This document shows, piece after piece, positions 11,450 through 22,569 of a stretch of DNA of 64,000 nucleotides. Each line of letters opens with the position of its first letter. The first letter of the stretch is position 1. The stretch spans positions 7,459,442 to 7,523,441 of the forward strand of contig OZ024896.1 in assembly GCA_964017195.1 (NCBI GenBank), written 5' to 3'. The notes beneath the pieces were generated by a model that did not search any database, had not been told where the DNA came from, and was given only the letters and a program-made list of their open reading frames with translations. A program made the translations under genes and the position numbers. Source of the stretch: Siderastrea radians. Lineage: Eukaryota > Cnidaria > Anthozoa > Scleractinia > Rhizangiidae.

Positions 11450-12061
11450 TTAATGTAGAACCCTTGGGACGATAGAAACAGGCGGGACCACCCAACAGTT
11501 CTCTCCCCTCAGAGGTTGAATAAAAAAGTCAACTCCAGTCGTATTGGGGTTCCAAAACCGAAAAAAGAACTTCGGTAGTTTATGGTTATAATAATTAGCG
11601 AAACAGTTTACAGTATGAGGTCCCCAACGGGCATTCAAAGACAGAAACAAATCATCGGTAATCTGCCAATCATCAGTGTCCAATAAGCGACTTATATGAT
11701 CAGCCTGTTGATTTTGAGTACGGGGAATCCATTGAACTTCCAAGTAGATCCCTGACTGAATGCAAATATTGAAAATACTTCTCGCCATTCTGTGTAATTC
11801 TAGTTTCATACTGCCCACTTCAACGATTCTGGCAGCGGCTTGATTATCAGTAAACCATTTGACACGTGACCCTTTAAGCACTGGGGCGAATGATTGCAAA
11901 GAAAATTCAATTGCATATAGCTCCCTCCACGTAGAGCTCTGCAAGCTTAGAAGTTCTGTCCACATTTTATGGCACACGTAATCGTGATTAAAACCAGTAA
12001 CAGAGCCACAACCGGTAGCGCTGGCATCAGAGTATATAAAATAGCTAGGAGATGTATTCAC
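11450..12061 (-). pseudogene. DIRS RNase H domain, broken
   Basis: Degrades the RNA strand during reverse transcription. The acidic residues are present in order: FIYSDASATG (Asp), WRELYAIEF (Glu), WFTDNQAA (Asp) and QADHISRL (Asp). The frame is shifted relative to RT: RT reads through TAG at 12157-12159 and then hits TGA just before this frame opens, so at least one nonsense and one frameshift mutation separate the two. A stop at 11450-11452 interrupts before the conserved WPSA segment. The length is normal for a DIRS RNase H. Confidence 0.85.
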
Positions 12062-12156
12062 AAAGCAATGTCTACAGTACTGTTAATATTCATGAGATTT
12101 TCTTTCCAAAAATACAATTCTTCTTTGCAGTAATCATCTAGGCGAAACTCTAAATC

Positions 12157-13383
12157 CTAATGGTCATTACACAAGGTTGACATGACGCAATGTCTAGCCA
12201 TAATTCTAGCAATGTTGCCAACCACAGGACCAGTGGAAATAATTTGCCCCGTAAAGGAAGCCAATCTTCTCGCAGAGACCACATAATCAGCGTCGATAAT
12301 TTGATCAATGGTATTTAAAATCTTTGTGATCCTTCTGTCTATGATTTCTAAAGTACCCAAAGCCGAATTCCAAGCGATACCTAACCAGTTCAAGTTCTGG
12401 GTGGGTTCCCATACCGATGTTTCATCATTGGTTATAAAACCCGCGCTGGTCAAATCCTTTCTTACAGCTTGCGCCGTAATACAACAGCCCTCTCTATCTT
12501 GAACTGTGCCCCAACCATAATCTAGGAAAATGGCTATACAAATACCCTGTAGCCTCCAATGCTTCTCTAGGGGTTTTAAAAGTTTTGTAAATAAGTAAGG
12601 GGCGGTAGACAACCCAAACGGAAGGACAGTAAAGACATAGAATACTTCACCTCCGGAACCAGGTGCTCTCCAGGAAAATCCCAGGAAAGTTTGGTGTTCC
12701 TGTGAAATTTCAACATGGTGATACCCGCTTTTGAGATCGAAGGAAAACATGTAGGAATCTTTTGCAAAATAAGCAAGAGCAACCTTCCAATCTTCGTATT
12801 TTTCCCTTTGCTTAACTAGACACTTGTTCACGTGGCGTAAGTCAAGAATTAACCTCTTTTTCCCACAAGGTTGTATTGACACCGATAGAGCGTTAACTAC
12901 CAAAGGTTCTTGAGAGACTTCACAGACACGACCAGAAAGAGCAAGCTCACGGATGGCTTCGTCCACAAAATCGGCATTGAGCCTAGCAGACTTGTTATTT
13001 TTCAGTTTCACGGGTTCAGGAAAACTGGCGAATGGTAATCTATAACCGTTTTCAATAACCGATAAGATGAAATTAGGCGCGCCGATAGATTTCCAAAAGT
13101 CAATGTGGACCCTCAAATTGCCCTTTACATTTAAGGGACAACCACTTTCCACTTCAAATTTTTCTACAATTCCTTGTACCTGCGCTAAGTCCTCCTCAAT
13201 GTTTGATAACTGACTGGATTGGCTGTGATCCTGATGGCTTGTTGTAGGAAAGTCCTGGGAAGGAGTTGGTACTGTAGAACTGGTAAGGGGAGAAGGCGGA
13301 TCGGCAGTCCCTGGCCCAGTGGCCGTATTTCCCACATTTGAAGCATTTGAATCCTTCGTAAGGAGCATCCCTACGGCCTGCAA
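12157..13383 (-). pseudogene. DIRS reverse transcriptase with altered active site
   Basis: Reverse transcriptase palm motifs are clear: RLILDLRHVNK, MFSFDLKSGYHHV (first Asp), FTVLPFGLSTAPYLFTK, and the box that should read YxDD/FLDD but reads FLDYGWG. The codon at 12519-12517 is TAT where Asp is expected, which would abolish catalysis. The thumb-like region up to STGPVVGNIARIMAR follows. The first roughly 60 codons overlap, in another frame, the predicted second gag exon, so the true start is uncertain. The frame ends at TAG 12157-12159, followed in the same frame by more RT-like sequence, so that stop is probably a mutation. Confidence 0.9.
13196..13377 (-). CDS. Predicted DIRS gag exon 2 with CCHC zinc knuckle
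   Basis: In the frame entered after the acceptor CAG at 13380-13378, the sequence reads RRDAPYEGFKCFKCGKYGHW and then ARDC, a perfect CX2CX4HX4C nucleic-acid-binding knuckle, and stops at TGA 13198-13196. This frame differs from the RT frame that overlaps it. Spliced to gag exon 1 (ending at 13765) the phases match: the last base of exon 1 plus the first two of exon 2 make a glycine codon. The zinc knuckle therefore completes the nucleocapsid part of gag. Confidence 0.7.
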
Positions 13384-13427
13384 ACGAAAAATAACAAAGA
13401 CTGCAGTAAGCTGGGTGGGAGGGTGGG

Positions 13428-13605
13428 AAAATCTAGCGAAGTATTAAACCGCGTGGATTGCAAGCGTGAGTGAATATTCAACGGTGGAAGAAAATATAAA
13501 TATCTGAAACTAACCAATCACAGGTGCGTATCGCACGAAACATGCGACACCAAGTGCAAAAGAATTGAGCATAGCTAATTATTCTGAATACCAGCGGAAA
13601 ATACA
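13428..13605 (-). repeat. Split direct repeat A2 of DIRS element
   Basis: About 178 bp matching A1 (14346-14524) with only a handful of substitutions (for example CATGCGACACC in place of CGTGCGACACC). It adjoins B1 directly. Confidence 0.88.
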
Positions 13606-13715
13606 TTTACGTCCTAATTCGCTGCGCTCAACCGAACGTAAATTATTTTACCCTTCAATTCCCGTAAATAACCAGGCAGACAAGAGGCACGGTAGGATTC
13701 GCAAGCGGATCCAAA
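13606..13715 (-). repeat. Split direct repeat B1 of DIRS element
   Basis: About 109 bp, copy of B2 at 9576-9684. Together with A2 it forms the internal junction block that mirrors the joined ends of a circular intermediate. Confidence 0.85.
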
Positions 13716-13750
13716 TTATGAGAAATCACAAAGTAAACGAGGCATTTGAA

Positions 13751-14329
13751 TCAAAAGATCTTACCGCGAAAAAGCTGATTATCAGTAGTACCAGTAATTC
13801 TCTGCTTTTTCCCGCGATCGTTGGCCGCTTGCTCTTTCTGGCGGCGTTTACGACCAGCCGCTTCCCTGGCTTTCTTAAGACGTTTCTCGTCTTCTGATCC
13901 CGACGCAAGCTCGTCAGACTCGTATTCAGCGACAACCTGCCACCCATCTTTGCTTTCGTCGGCGATCTTTATCAATTTCTGCCTTTTTCGAATGAGCTGC
14001 CTGCCGTCTTGTGCAAGATTACGAATGTGCTCCTGGTTTGGCTGACATCGTTGGCTTTCTGATTCCATGTTTTCCAAGATGGAATCTAAGGAAGCGTTGA
14101 GCTCGAATTGCTTCTGGTTTCCTTTAAACTTTAACTGAACCACCTCCTTGTCGATCTTGCTTTTTTGCTCGATTTCTTTGGTCTTGCTTTCCAATTTATT
14201 TTCCAGGTAATCTTTGAATAGCGTAAAAACTTGGTTCACTAATGGATCTTCAGGTTGATTGCCAGTAGTTGTTTCCCCTGATGGGAGAAGTGGAACAGCA
14301 GATCCAGAAGATTCGTCTTCAGCACTCAC
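13751..14329 (-). CDS. DIRS gag-like protein, exon 1
   Basis: A 192-codon frame, of which the part up to 13765 is probably exon 1. It is acidic at the N-terminus (MSAEDESSG), then predicted coiled coil (VFTLFKDYLENKLESKTKEI and following), then a strongly basic stretch KRLKKAREAAGRKRRQK resembling a nuclear localisation signal. Such a gag-like first frame is standard in DIRS elements. The frame's own stop lies only a few codons beyond a GTAAGA donor. Splicing at that donor extends the protein into the zinc-knuckle exon at 13377-13196. Confidence 0.75.
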   Translation of the reverse strand: MSAEDESSGSAVPLLPSGETTTGNQPEDPLVNQVFTLFKDYLENKLESKTKEIEQKSKIDKEVVQLKFKGNQKQFELNASLDSILENMESESQRCQPNQEHIRNLAQDGRQLIRKRQKLIKIADESKDGWQVVAEYESDELASGSEDEKRLKKAREAAGRKRRQKEQAANDRGKKQRITGTTDNQLFRGKIF

Positions 14330-14345
14330 CAGGACGATAGATTTT

Positions 14346-14524
14346 AAAATCTAGCGAAGTATTAAACCGCGTGGATTGCAAGCGTGAGTGAATATTCAAC
14401 GGTGGAAGAAAATATAAATATCTGAAACTAACCAATCACAGGTGCGTATCGCACGAAACGTGCGACACCAAGTGCGAAAGAATTTAGCATAGCTAATTAC
14501 TCTGAATACCAGCGGAAAATACAT
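14346..14524 (-). repeat. Split direct repeat A1 (left end of DIRS element)
   Basis: A 179-bp repeat matching A2. It forms the 5' terminus on the minus strand and presumably holds the promoter. Confidence 0.85.
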
Positions 14525-15639
14525 ATTATGATTACAGTTAGAAAAAACATTTATTATTACAATCGTATTGTCGTTCTCGCATTATTACATAGGCTATAGC
14601 TACTTTCGTTTTCCAGCAGTGTTTGTATCTCCTGTTATACAATTGCACGCACTTATATCAGTTTTACTTGAAAGTACAAGACGAAGAGAGAATATAATAC
14701 GTCCGGGCGCACTCCTCCGTACTATGAAGTGTGTTGAAGAAAATGCCAATATTGAAATTGCACAACATTACCTTATCTACTTATACTTGAGTTCTAATTT
14801 CCTCTTCTATATTATAAGCCGTCAAATAGAAAAATATCATATTAAAGGCGAGAAATTCTGGTACGCATTTGCGTATTTCGCGTAAAGGCAGGAACGCCCC
14901 TGCTGTAACATGATGTTATTGTTTCCTTTGGAAACCGAGCTCACAAATAAAACTAATTCTTGTCAAAAACGTTAAAGGGGGCGAGTCATTTTTCCCATAA
15001 AAATCTCTTTAAACACTTGGAACTAAACGTTTGGCTCACAAAACTACCGCCACTGAAGATTTAAATATTTTCCCTTTATCGATTACAACCTGGAAAGCAC
15101 TCACAGTATGAATTATTCGAGCATTACTCTTGTAACTAGTGTAGCAAATTGATCAAGCTTTGAAAAAAATAATGACCCCTTGAATTAACTGCTTCTGGAT
15201 CGCTGTGTTCGTCTTAACATCACTATGAATCGACAGTTATTTCTTTACTCTTGAAAAGCCGAGCAGTACTTTGTTTCTGGTTCTCTAAGTGTTAGTTTGA
15301 CAATCGGGTTTGTGGTTTTTCCAGTCTTCCGCCTGAGATTCTTTTTTTTCTTTTCTTTTAAATACAGGATCCACAAAGTGGCTCTTCGCCTGCACACTAA
15401 AAACTATCTATCTAACTGATATTCTAACAATTTATAAATGTAATAACAAATGAATTCTATGGGAAGTGGTTAAAAAATAGCTATGAAAATAAAAAAAATC
15501 AATTTTCGGATTTATGACATTAAAATATCTCTGTGTCATTGAAATAGAGTCAAATCCGGGGCATTATAACAATGGCATTATTGATTTGCAAAAGAGTCCG
15601 TAGTCCTTAATGTTTCTGACATGGGATGGTACTGTTGAA
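14525..15639. other. No recognisable gene
   Basis: AT-rich and without protein-like frames or clear repeats. A plus-strand 105-codon frame at 14568-14885 has no motif and is not supported. Confidence 0.5.
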
Positions 15640-17558
15640 AAAAGTTGCGGCAGTGTCCTAAAATGTGCCAGATTCTTCGGGGATACGTAACAGTGGAGCA
15701 AGAGAGGATCTTAAGTTGTATGCAGACACTGCATGTATACTAGGTCTAAGGTATTCAGGAAAATTTGTATCATTCAGAGATTTAAAGGTCAATTTAAGAA
15801 CAGAAAGTTTACGTCTCTTGGCAATATCTAGCCAGTTCAGTGTCACTAGGTCAGACTCGTTGGCATATTTCCTTCACAAAAACCCCGCGCATACATTTTG
15901 CACTCTCTGGAGGCGTCGCAGCTGAGAGGCTGGTAGTGGATCGAATACTACGGAGGCGTAGTCCAGCTTGGAAAGAACAAGGCACTCTGCCAGCTGCTTC
16001 CTCACATGATATGGAGCCAGATGCTTCAGCTTTCTTAGTACTGCCAGTGTCCCGTAGCATGACGCGAGCGTTTTGGTGATATGCTCGTTCCATGTCAGAT
16101 GTTGGTCAAGATGTAGTCCAAGCAACTTTGTAGATTGAACGCGCTCCAAGAGATCTCCTTTGCAGTTTACATTTAAAGTACGGCTGTCCAGGCTATGCAC
16201 TCGAGACATCTTTGTTGTCGACAGAAGCATCCACTTCGTCTTCTTGGCATTTAGCGCAAGAGTAGAGTCAGTGGAATAGTTTCCAGACGTGCTATAGCAT
16301 CATTTAGGCCGGTGGTGCAATCATCCAACTTAGACACCTTTGAGTGAAGGTAAAAAGTTGTGTCGTCAGCATATTGAAAGCACGGGCACTGAACATGCTC
16401 TTGAAGATCTGCCACATATAGGTTAAAGATGAAAGGACCTCATATGGAACCTTGAGGTACGCCGAAATCAACGACTTCCAGGTCAGACCCTCTTGCATCG
16501 ATCTGGACAAACTGTCTTCGGTCACAGAGATAGGTTGAGCATCCATTTCAAGAAGCTTTTGGAGTATCCCATGACATGCATCTTGGTGAGGACTGACTTA
16601 AACCTTACAGTATCATATGCCTTTGAGTAGTCTCCCATGACCATCATGGTGACCTCACCCCTCTTCATGGCCCGAATAAGGTCGTCCCGAATGCCAAGCA
16701 AAACAGCTGTGGTAGATTGTCCCTTCCTGAAGCCAGAGATGTTTGGGAGTAATAAAGATTGTTCATCAATATAATGAACGAGCTGTTTGAGCACCAAACG
16801 CTCAAAGACCTTAGAGAGCGCGGGAAGTATAGAGACCGGTCGATAGTCTGCGGCCCGTTTTGGATTGTCGACTTTAGGGACGGGTGAGATGCGTGGAAAT
16901 TGTGAATTAGAGATACACACGTTGATGATATGTGCAAGAGGACCCGTAAGGAAATCGCCAGCCTGCTTTACATATTTTACGGGAATTTGGTCAGCGCCAG
17001 TAGAACAGTCCGATCTAAGTAGGCTAATCTTTTTAAGAACCTCCCCAAGAGATACCGTACGGAGCTGGAAAGGATAACGATCGGGTTCAGGAAGTGAATC
17101 AATTAAGTCCACTAAATCCGTGGCCTCGTCAGGCAACGTGCCCAGTGTTCTATCCATTGACTTGATAAAATAACGATTCAGCCGATCGGAATCTGCACTA
17201 ATAGGCCTGGGGCTAGGGTGAATAACTCTATGGATAACCCGCCAAACCTCTTTAGGTCGCTTTGACGAGAGAGCAGTGTTCAAAAATACTCTTTTAGCCT
17301 TTCCGATGACAGCCTTTATCCTATTACGCACAGCTCTGAGCGCAGTCCATGTCTCATCAGTGCCACTGCAACGGGCTTGTGCCCTTATCTTGTCCCTAGC
17401 AGCTTTCAACTCGCGTATCTCGTCAGACGCCATCCACGGGGCTGGTGGTCGCGTTACCTTCACTTTCTTCAAGGGGGCGTGGCGGTCTAAGCACTCAGTC
17501 ACGAGAGAGTTAAGTGCATCCACCTTATCTTCCGGTGAGTCTAGTCCATAGATGATAT
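15640..17558 (-). pseudogene. 3' part of an L2/CR1-like LINE (RT and C-terminus)
   Basis: Starting abruptly at 17558 in the region between endonuclease and RT (DIIYGLDSPEDKV, then APLKKVKVTRPPAPWM), the frame runs through RT blocks RPVSILPALSKVFERLV, ISGFRKGQSTT and MVMGDYSKAYDTV to 16548. A frameshift near 16550 moves to YLCDRRQFVQIDARG, VPQGSI, a TGA near 16440, then FQYADDTTFYLHSKVSK with the catalytic YADD. The C-terminal domain (STKLLGLHLDQHLTWNEHI, LSKLDYASVVFDP) follows at 16230-15874 and its tail at 15846-15658. The endonuclease and 5' end are missing here; a matching type of 5' end lies at 22570-23392. Confidence 0.85.
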
Positions 17559-18018
17559 CTGTTGTCCTTTGTTTCCGTATGCAAATAAATCGCCAACCAT
17601 CCAAAATGGAAGAGTAGAGAGAGATCGTATTTATCTTTTCCCGCAGGCTACGACATTTGCAAAACGCAGAATCCTCAACTGGGAAACACACGTAGAAATT
17701 CCCGCAGTACTGTCCAATGTCTCCCGCGTTATTCCCATCGAATACCTCGTCACAGCGTCCAGAAATAGTCACAACAATAGAAGCGAGTAAAATATGTCCG
17801 ACTCTCATGACTTCGAGTGACCTGTTCTTTCAGGGCAAACAAGCTACAAAACCATGAAATAACGTCACAAGTCCAATGGAGAACTTTCCCTGGCCGTCTG
17901 CCTTTGAGCGACAAAAGGCACATTCTGGCTCCTTGAGCGGAGGTGCCCATTGGGGAGGACCAGACGAAGGATCAGAGAAGCCATCTGAAGGAAAGTCCTG
18001 TTCAGTTGAGCCGGTGTC
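17559..18018 (-). repeat. Duplicated host-like segment D, copy 1
   Basis: About 460 bp nearly identical (roughly three substitutions seen) to 23440-24033, but lacking a 132-bp block present there (23782-23913). It is cut on one side by the LINE fragment and on the other by the gypsy LTR. It contains the same cysteine-rich open frame as copy 2 (17808-17560), here running straight into the LINE frame. Confidence 0.9.
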
Positions 18019-18200
18019 TGTAATAACAGCACAGGATTCGTGGTAAACTCAAAAGAAAAACCTTTAATTCCTAGAGATCCTAACTGTGTTCGTACATCTT
18101 CTCAAGTGTCCTATAACACTTCATTTCGAATAACAAATTACTTCGAGCCTGAATAAATTACATAAAAGCATGCAGCGAAAGAATTTAACACATTATGACA
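18019..18200 (-). repeat. 3' LTR of gypsy element
   Basis: 182 bp, minus-strand TGTCATAATG...TTATTACA. It differs from the other LTR at three visible positions near 18092 and 18141. Confidence 0.92.
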
Positions 18201-18315
18201 CCCTCTCTTTTATAACAGAAAAAAGAAAATAAACACGTCAAATAACAACAACAACAACAACAACAAAAAGAGTCCTTAAAGCTGCAACAGTTCAGACAGT
18301 TCACTGCTTAGGCAC

Positions 18316-19230
18316 TTAGGCCAAAACATAGTCCTCAAGGTGTTTTGGGGCTCGGCGGACTCGCTGAGATCTTCTTAGCTCTGGTGCTTCCACAGGAGTA
18401 GCGGGTGGCTGAACTACAGTAGCACCTTGAGACGGAGCTTCAGTTGCAGTTTGGGACGGCAACCCGCGGGTTTCAGACACAGGATCATGAGGCTGTGGCT
18501 GTGGCTCGTTAGACTGCTCATCTTGGGTGTCCGGTGCTGTAGGAGCAGATTCGTTGGTCCTCCTAAGATGAACTCTGTTTCTCCGAAGAACTCCTTGGGG
18601 AAGCTCCACTTCGTACGACCTTTCGTCCAAACGTTTCTTAACAACGCCTTTCTGCCATTCCTTCTTTCCAACGTGCCAAGGCTTCACTCTTACAGGATCA
18701 CCTTTCTCCAAAGGATCTAGGTCGTCGTGGGCGCCTCTGTCGTAATAACGAGCTTGCTGTTGCTGGCGCAGGCGAAGCTTGGTACGGGTTGTATCTTCAT
18801 CAGCTACAGACGGCTTTAGTAGACCAGCAGACATGGGTAGAAGACTTCTTGTCCTTCTATTTAGAAGGCGCTGAGCCGGGCTGATCTGAATTCCCGTAGG
18901 CGGTGTATTCCTGTGGTCAAGTAGAGCAAGAAACGCATCAGAACCAGCCTTCTTACATTTCATGAGGATCTTCTTTGCCTCCTTCACGGCACTTTCTGCC
19001 TTGCCGTTGGACTGACTGTGACGAGGACTGCTAGGACGATGATAAAAATCCCATTTTTTTGAGAATTTCAGGAAATCGCGAGACGTAAACTGTGGTTCGT
19101 CGTCGGTGACCAGCTGTTCTGGTACACCGTGCCTTGCAAAATGAGCTTTGAGCTTCTTGATTACATACACGGACGATGTGCTTTTAAGGTGATCAAGTTC
19201 GAAGAAATCACTGAAGTACTCAGACGTCAC
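18316..19230 (-). pseudogene. Gypsy integrase core and C-terminal region
   Basis: Continues the integrase after a TGA at 19281-19279. The first catalytic Asp lies just upstream in a VAADLFELEG segment. The second is in LVTDDEPQFTS and the Glu in SQSNGKAESAVKEAK, so the DDE set is present. The C-terminal part has a GDPVRVKPW / VVKKRLDERSYEVEL small-barrel-like region and ends in a basic RRSQRVRRAPKHLEDYV tail, common in this group. No chromodomain is seen. It inserts the cDNA into the host genome. The nonsense codon upstream separates it from the rest of pol. Confidence 0.88.
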
Positions 19231-19278
19231 CAGGTAGCTCTTTCCCTCTAACTCAAACAGGTCAGCTGCAACGTACCG

Positions 19279-19551
19279 TCAGGGCCGACTTGGCGTTTCG
19301 TGACTCTTGAGCGTTTCCTTGGTCTGGCATCGCTCGTATTCCCTACAGGCTTCGCAGGTTGTCACATGATTCTTAATGTCCCTTGTCATACCAGGCCAAT
19401 AAAGACACTCGCGCGATCTGTTAAGGCAACCATTAACTCCCAGGTGTGAGTTGTGAATTCTCCTGAGTAGGTCGCCTCTTGCAGCTTTCGGGACCACCAC
19501 TCTCTCTCCCTTGAAAATAAGCCCATCTTGAACGGACATTTCGTCTTTCAT
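19279..19551 (-). pseudogene. Gypsy integrase zinc-binding N-terminal domain
   Basis: The HHCC module is visible: RIHNSHLGVNGCLNRSRECL followed by WPGM and CEACREYE (CX2C). It lies between two in-frame stops: TAA at 19560-19558 upstream and TGA at 19281-19279 downstream. Both interrupt what would be continuous pol. Confidence 0.85.
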
Positions 19552-19716
19552 GTTGAATTACGGAGAGACAACGGGTGGCAGGGCACTCTTGTGTTCAGGC
19601 CAGCCCCGCTGAATAACGGCCTTTAAAGCTTGAAGGCTCTCGTCCTTCTCTGTTTCACGCTGGATCTGCAGGAGCCTCCCTTCAGATATTGGTAGATAGT
19701 TCATCATATTGATGGT

Positions 19717-22332
19717 TTAAAATTCCGACTCAACTTGTGTACACGATGGAAGATACGCTCTGGAGAGTGTGTCCGCCAGAAACATTTTGTTCCCTCGCTC
19801 GTATCGGACTTCTAAGTCGTACTTCTGCAAACGGATCATCATTCCTTGCAATCTCTTAGGAGCACGATGAAGTGGCTTCTTGACGATCGATTGTAGAGGC
19901 TTATGATCAGTGTGGACGATAGTCCTCCTGCCGAACGTGTAATCATTGAACTTCTCCACTGAGTAAACAATTGCCATCATCTCCTTCTCAATCTGCACAT
20001 AGCGTGATTCAGTTTCTGTTAAGGCTCTACTGGCGTACGCAATGGGGTGCCCATTTTGCATAAGTGCTGCGCCCAACCCACTCTGACTGCTATCACACTG
20101 GTTTTCAAGCACTTCACTGGGCTTGTAGTACGCCAAAACGGGTGCAGATACAATGAGATTCTTGACATCATTCCATGCCTTTTCTTGCAGGTCATCCCAA
20201 CACCATACCGCATCTTTATGGGTAAGATCACGGAGAGGTTTCATGACATCAGACAGATTGGGAAGAAAACGACTCAGATAGTTAACCATTCCATTTAGCC
20301 GGAGTATGTCATCTCGCTTCTCAGGGCGTGGCATCTCAACGATCGCCCTTACTTTCTCAGGGTCCGGTTTTAGACCCTCGGCGGTTAGCAGGTGTCCATG
20401 GAATGGAACTTCATCACACTTGAACTCTAGCTTCTGACTGTTGAGATTGATGCCTTTCAGTTGACATCTGCTCATAAACGCTTCCAAATTGTTGTCATGA
20501 TCGGCCTCGTTCGTGCCATGGATCAGAACATCATCTGCAATCCACTTAACACCGGGAAGACCATCTAGCTCTTGGTGGAGACGCTTCTGAAATATTTCAC
20601 TTGAGACGCTGAGACCAAAGGGTAAACGAAGCCAACGATATCGCCCATATGGTGTGGCGAAGGTTGTGAGCATGCTAGATTCATGTTCTAGCTCCAAATG
20701 CCAAAAAGCTGATGCTAAATCAGCCTTAGTAAACACACGTGCATCTGTAAGGTCAGGAAACAAATCATCAATAACAGGAATTTGGTAACGTTCTCTCTTT
20801 AAAGCATCATTGAGAGGTTTCGGATCGATGCAAACACGCACCTCACCAGACTTCTTAACAGCAACCACAATCTGACTAACCCACTCGGTCGGTTCGTCAA
20901 CAGGAGCAATGACCTTCGGACTTTCCAGCATTTGCAGTTCCTCTTTAAACTTCTCACGAATAGACACAGGAACGTTCCTCGCTGGGAGAATCACAGGCTT
21001 AGAACCAGGATGGACTTGGAGATGCACTTTTCCAGGTATCGTTCCAAGACCCTTATCAAAAACATCTAGGTACTTATCTATCAGGCCACCACTCACATTC
21101 TCCACAACATTTACGAAATTCTCTTTGTGAATAGTTAACAGCTTCATCTTCTCCGTCGTGTTTAAACCAAGCAAAGGCGTCAGATTTTCTTTAACAACCA
21201 CGAATCTGACCTTGAACTTCTCATTGTTCCCGGGATTCACGACCAACAAAGCACAGGTGCCAACAGGTTTCACTTTAGTACCATTCCACATAACCAAAGT
21301 TTGCGAACACGGAGCGAGTTCCTCGCCTTCGGCATATTTGAGAGGTAAAATGTTCGCGCTTGCACCACAATCTATTTGAAATCGAATTGGTCGCTGTTTA
21401 ACCAACATCTCGGCAAATACAGCCCCCTCTTTAACAGCTTGTATTCTCACGACACTGATCTCTTCAAGCTCTTCTTCGCTTTCAATACTGTAAACAGGTA
21501 CTCTCTTAGTACATGGCTTGGCAAAATGATTCTTTTCTTTGCACTTTTTGCACGTCTTCCCCCACGCTGGGCACTTCTTTCTTGCCAATATATGCTCATA
21601 TCCACAAAACTTACAGGAGATCTTCTTCGATTCCACGTTTGACTTTCCATCAGAAGATTCATCCGATTTTGTTTTCTTCGACTTGACCTGATTAACGGTG
21701 TCAACGGGATCGGCGAGCGACTTCATCTGCATTGCGGTAACCTCTTCACTGCGACAAACATCAGTACATTTATTTAAGGTGAGGTCTCTCATCCTTAGAA
21801 GCTTTTTAGTGGTTTGCTCGCTCTTGATTCCCAGTACGATACGATCGCGTATGAGACTATCGCGTAAACAATCACAAAAGTTGCAGGTCTTTGCCAAGGT
21901 TTTCAACTCAGCGACGAAATTGTCGACCGTTTCCGTTGGAAGCTTGTCCCTCTTGTTGAAACAATATCTCTCATAAATCTCGTTTACTTCGCCGATGCAA
22001 TGCTTTTCCATCTTGCCCATAACCACACGCCAGTCGTTCGCATTCTCTGTTTGGGAATAACTGAAGGTTTTGATCACCTTGAGACCATCATCGCCGATTG
22101 CGTGCTTGAACATAGCGAGCTGACACTCTGCACTTTCTCTTTCCAATCGAGAAATAACGAAATAATTGTTGTATTTCTCTTTCCATAACTTCCAATTTTC
22201 GGCGATTTCTCCAGTTGTCTTCAGATCAAGATGCTGGGGCGGCAAGATCTGGTGAAACATTGTTGATTGCGATGTTTGCGGCTGAGCCGTTGCACCGAGG
22301 CTTGAACCGGAATCTCCTTCACCTCCTGGCAT
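19717..22332 (-). pseudogene. Gypsy gag-protease-RT-RNase H polyprotein
   Basis: An 871-codon frame. Gag occupies roughly residues 1-250, with a zinc knuckle CKKCKEKNHFAKPC near residue 265. The protease site reads DCGAS (near 321) where DTGA is usual. RT has FTKADLASAFWHLEL, LPFGLS and IADDVLI (near 600). RNase H has CDSSQSGLGAAL (near 745) and HTDHKPL. The frame stops at TAA 19719-19717 just after DTLSRAYL; sequence downstream in the same frame continues the pol linker, so this stop is probably a mutation. The start Met at 22332 lies about 55 bp after the 5' LTR, a typical leader length. gag and pol share one frame, with no frameshift signal. Confidence 0.93.
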
Positions 22333-22387
22333 CGTAGACGGTTTACGTTGTCAAACGATGAACAGAGTTAAACTCCAGCTGCCACCA

Positions 22388-22569
22388 TGTAATAACAGCA
22401 CAGGATTCGTGGTAAACTCAAAAGAAAAACCTTTAATTCCTAGAGATCCTAACTGTGTTCGTACATTTTCTCAAGTGTCCTATAACACTTCATTTCGAAT
22501 AACAAATTATCTCGAGCCTGAATAAATTACATAAAAGCATGCAGCGAAAGAATTTAACACATTATGACA
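22388..22569 (-). repeat. 5' LTR of gypsy element
   Basis: 182 bp, TG...CA on both strands; its outer side abuts an interrupted LINE endonuclease frame. Confidence 0.92.

Larger units (their letters stand above)
13378..13764 (-). other. Predicted intron containing the B1-A2 repeats
   Basis: Minus-strand donor CGCG|GTAAGA (GT at 13764-13763) and acceptor TTTCGTTTGCAG (AG at 13379-13378). Removing the 387 bp joins gag to its zinc knuckle in phase and also removes exactly the internal split-repeat block. The functional reading is inference; the sites and phase are seen directly. Confidence 0.65.
9576..14524 (-). mobile_element. DIRS-group retrotransposon with split direct repeats
   Basis: Read on the minus strand the element is A1 (14524-14346), gag, B1 (13715-13606), A2 (13605-13428), RT, RNase H, tyrosine recombinase, B2 (9684-9576). 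A1/A2 and B1/B2 are nearly identical pairs. Splitting the direct repeats so that an internal B1-A2 block joins the sequences found at the two ends is the arrangement known for PAT/Ngaro-type DIRS elements, which integrate by a tyrosine recombinase. The position of B1A2 between gag and RT is closer to the PAT layout (from memory of the family). No target duplication is expected or seen. The copy is dead: RT active-site change, a stop and a frameshift before RNase H, and a stop after it. Confidence 0.88.
18019..22569 (-). mobile_element. Ty3/gypsy LTR retrotransposon
   Basis: Two 182-bp LTRs (18019-18200, 22388-22569) begin TG and end CA and differ at about three positions. They enclose gag, protease, RT, RNase H and integrase in the Ty3/gypsy order on the minus strand. 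A purine tract AAAAGAGAGGGTG abuts the 3' LTR (18213-18201), and TGGTGGCAGC directly follows the 5' LTR as a likely primer site. No env-like frame is present. Flanking pentamers differ (minus strand CGTAC before, GACAC after), so there is no target duplication. pol is interrupted by three stops. Confidence 0.93.

Noticed and set aside
18019..22569. Endogenous retrovirus with envelope gene
   Set aside because: No env-like frame lies between integrase and the 3' LTR; the domain order and size fit a simple Ty3/gypsy retrotransposon.
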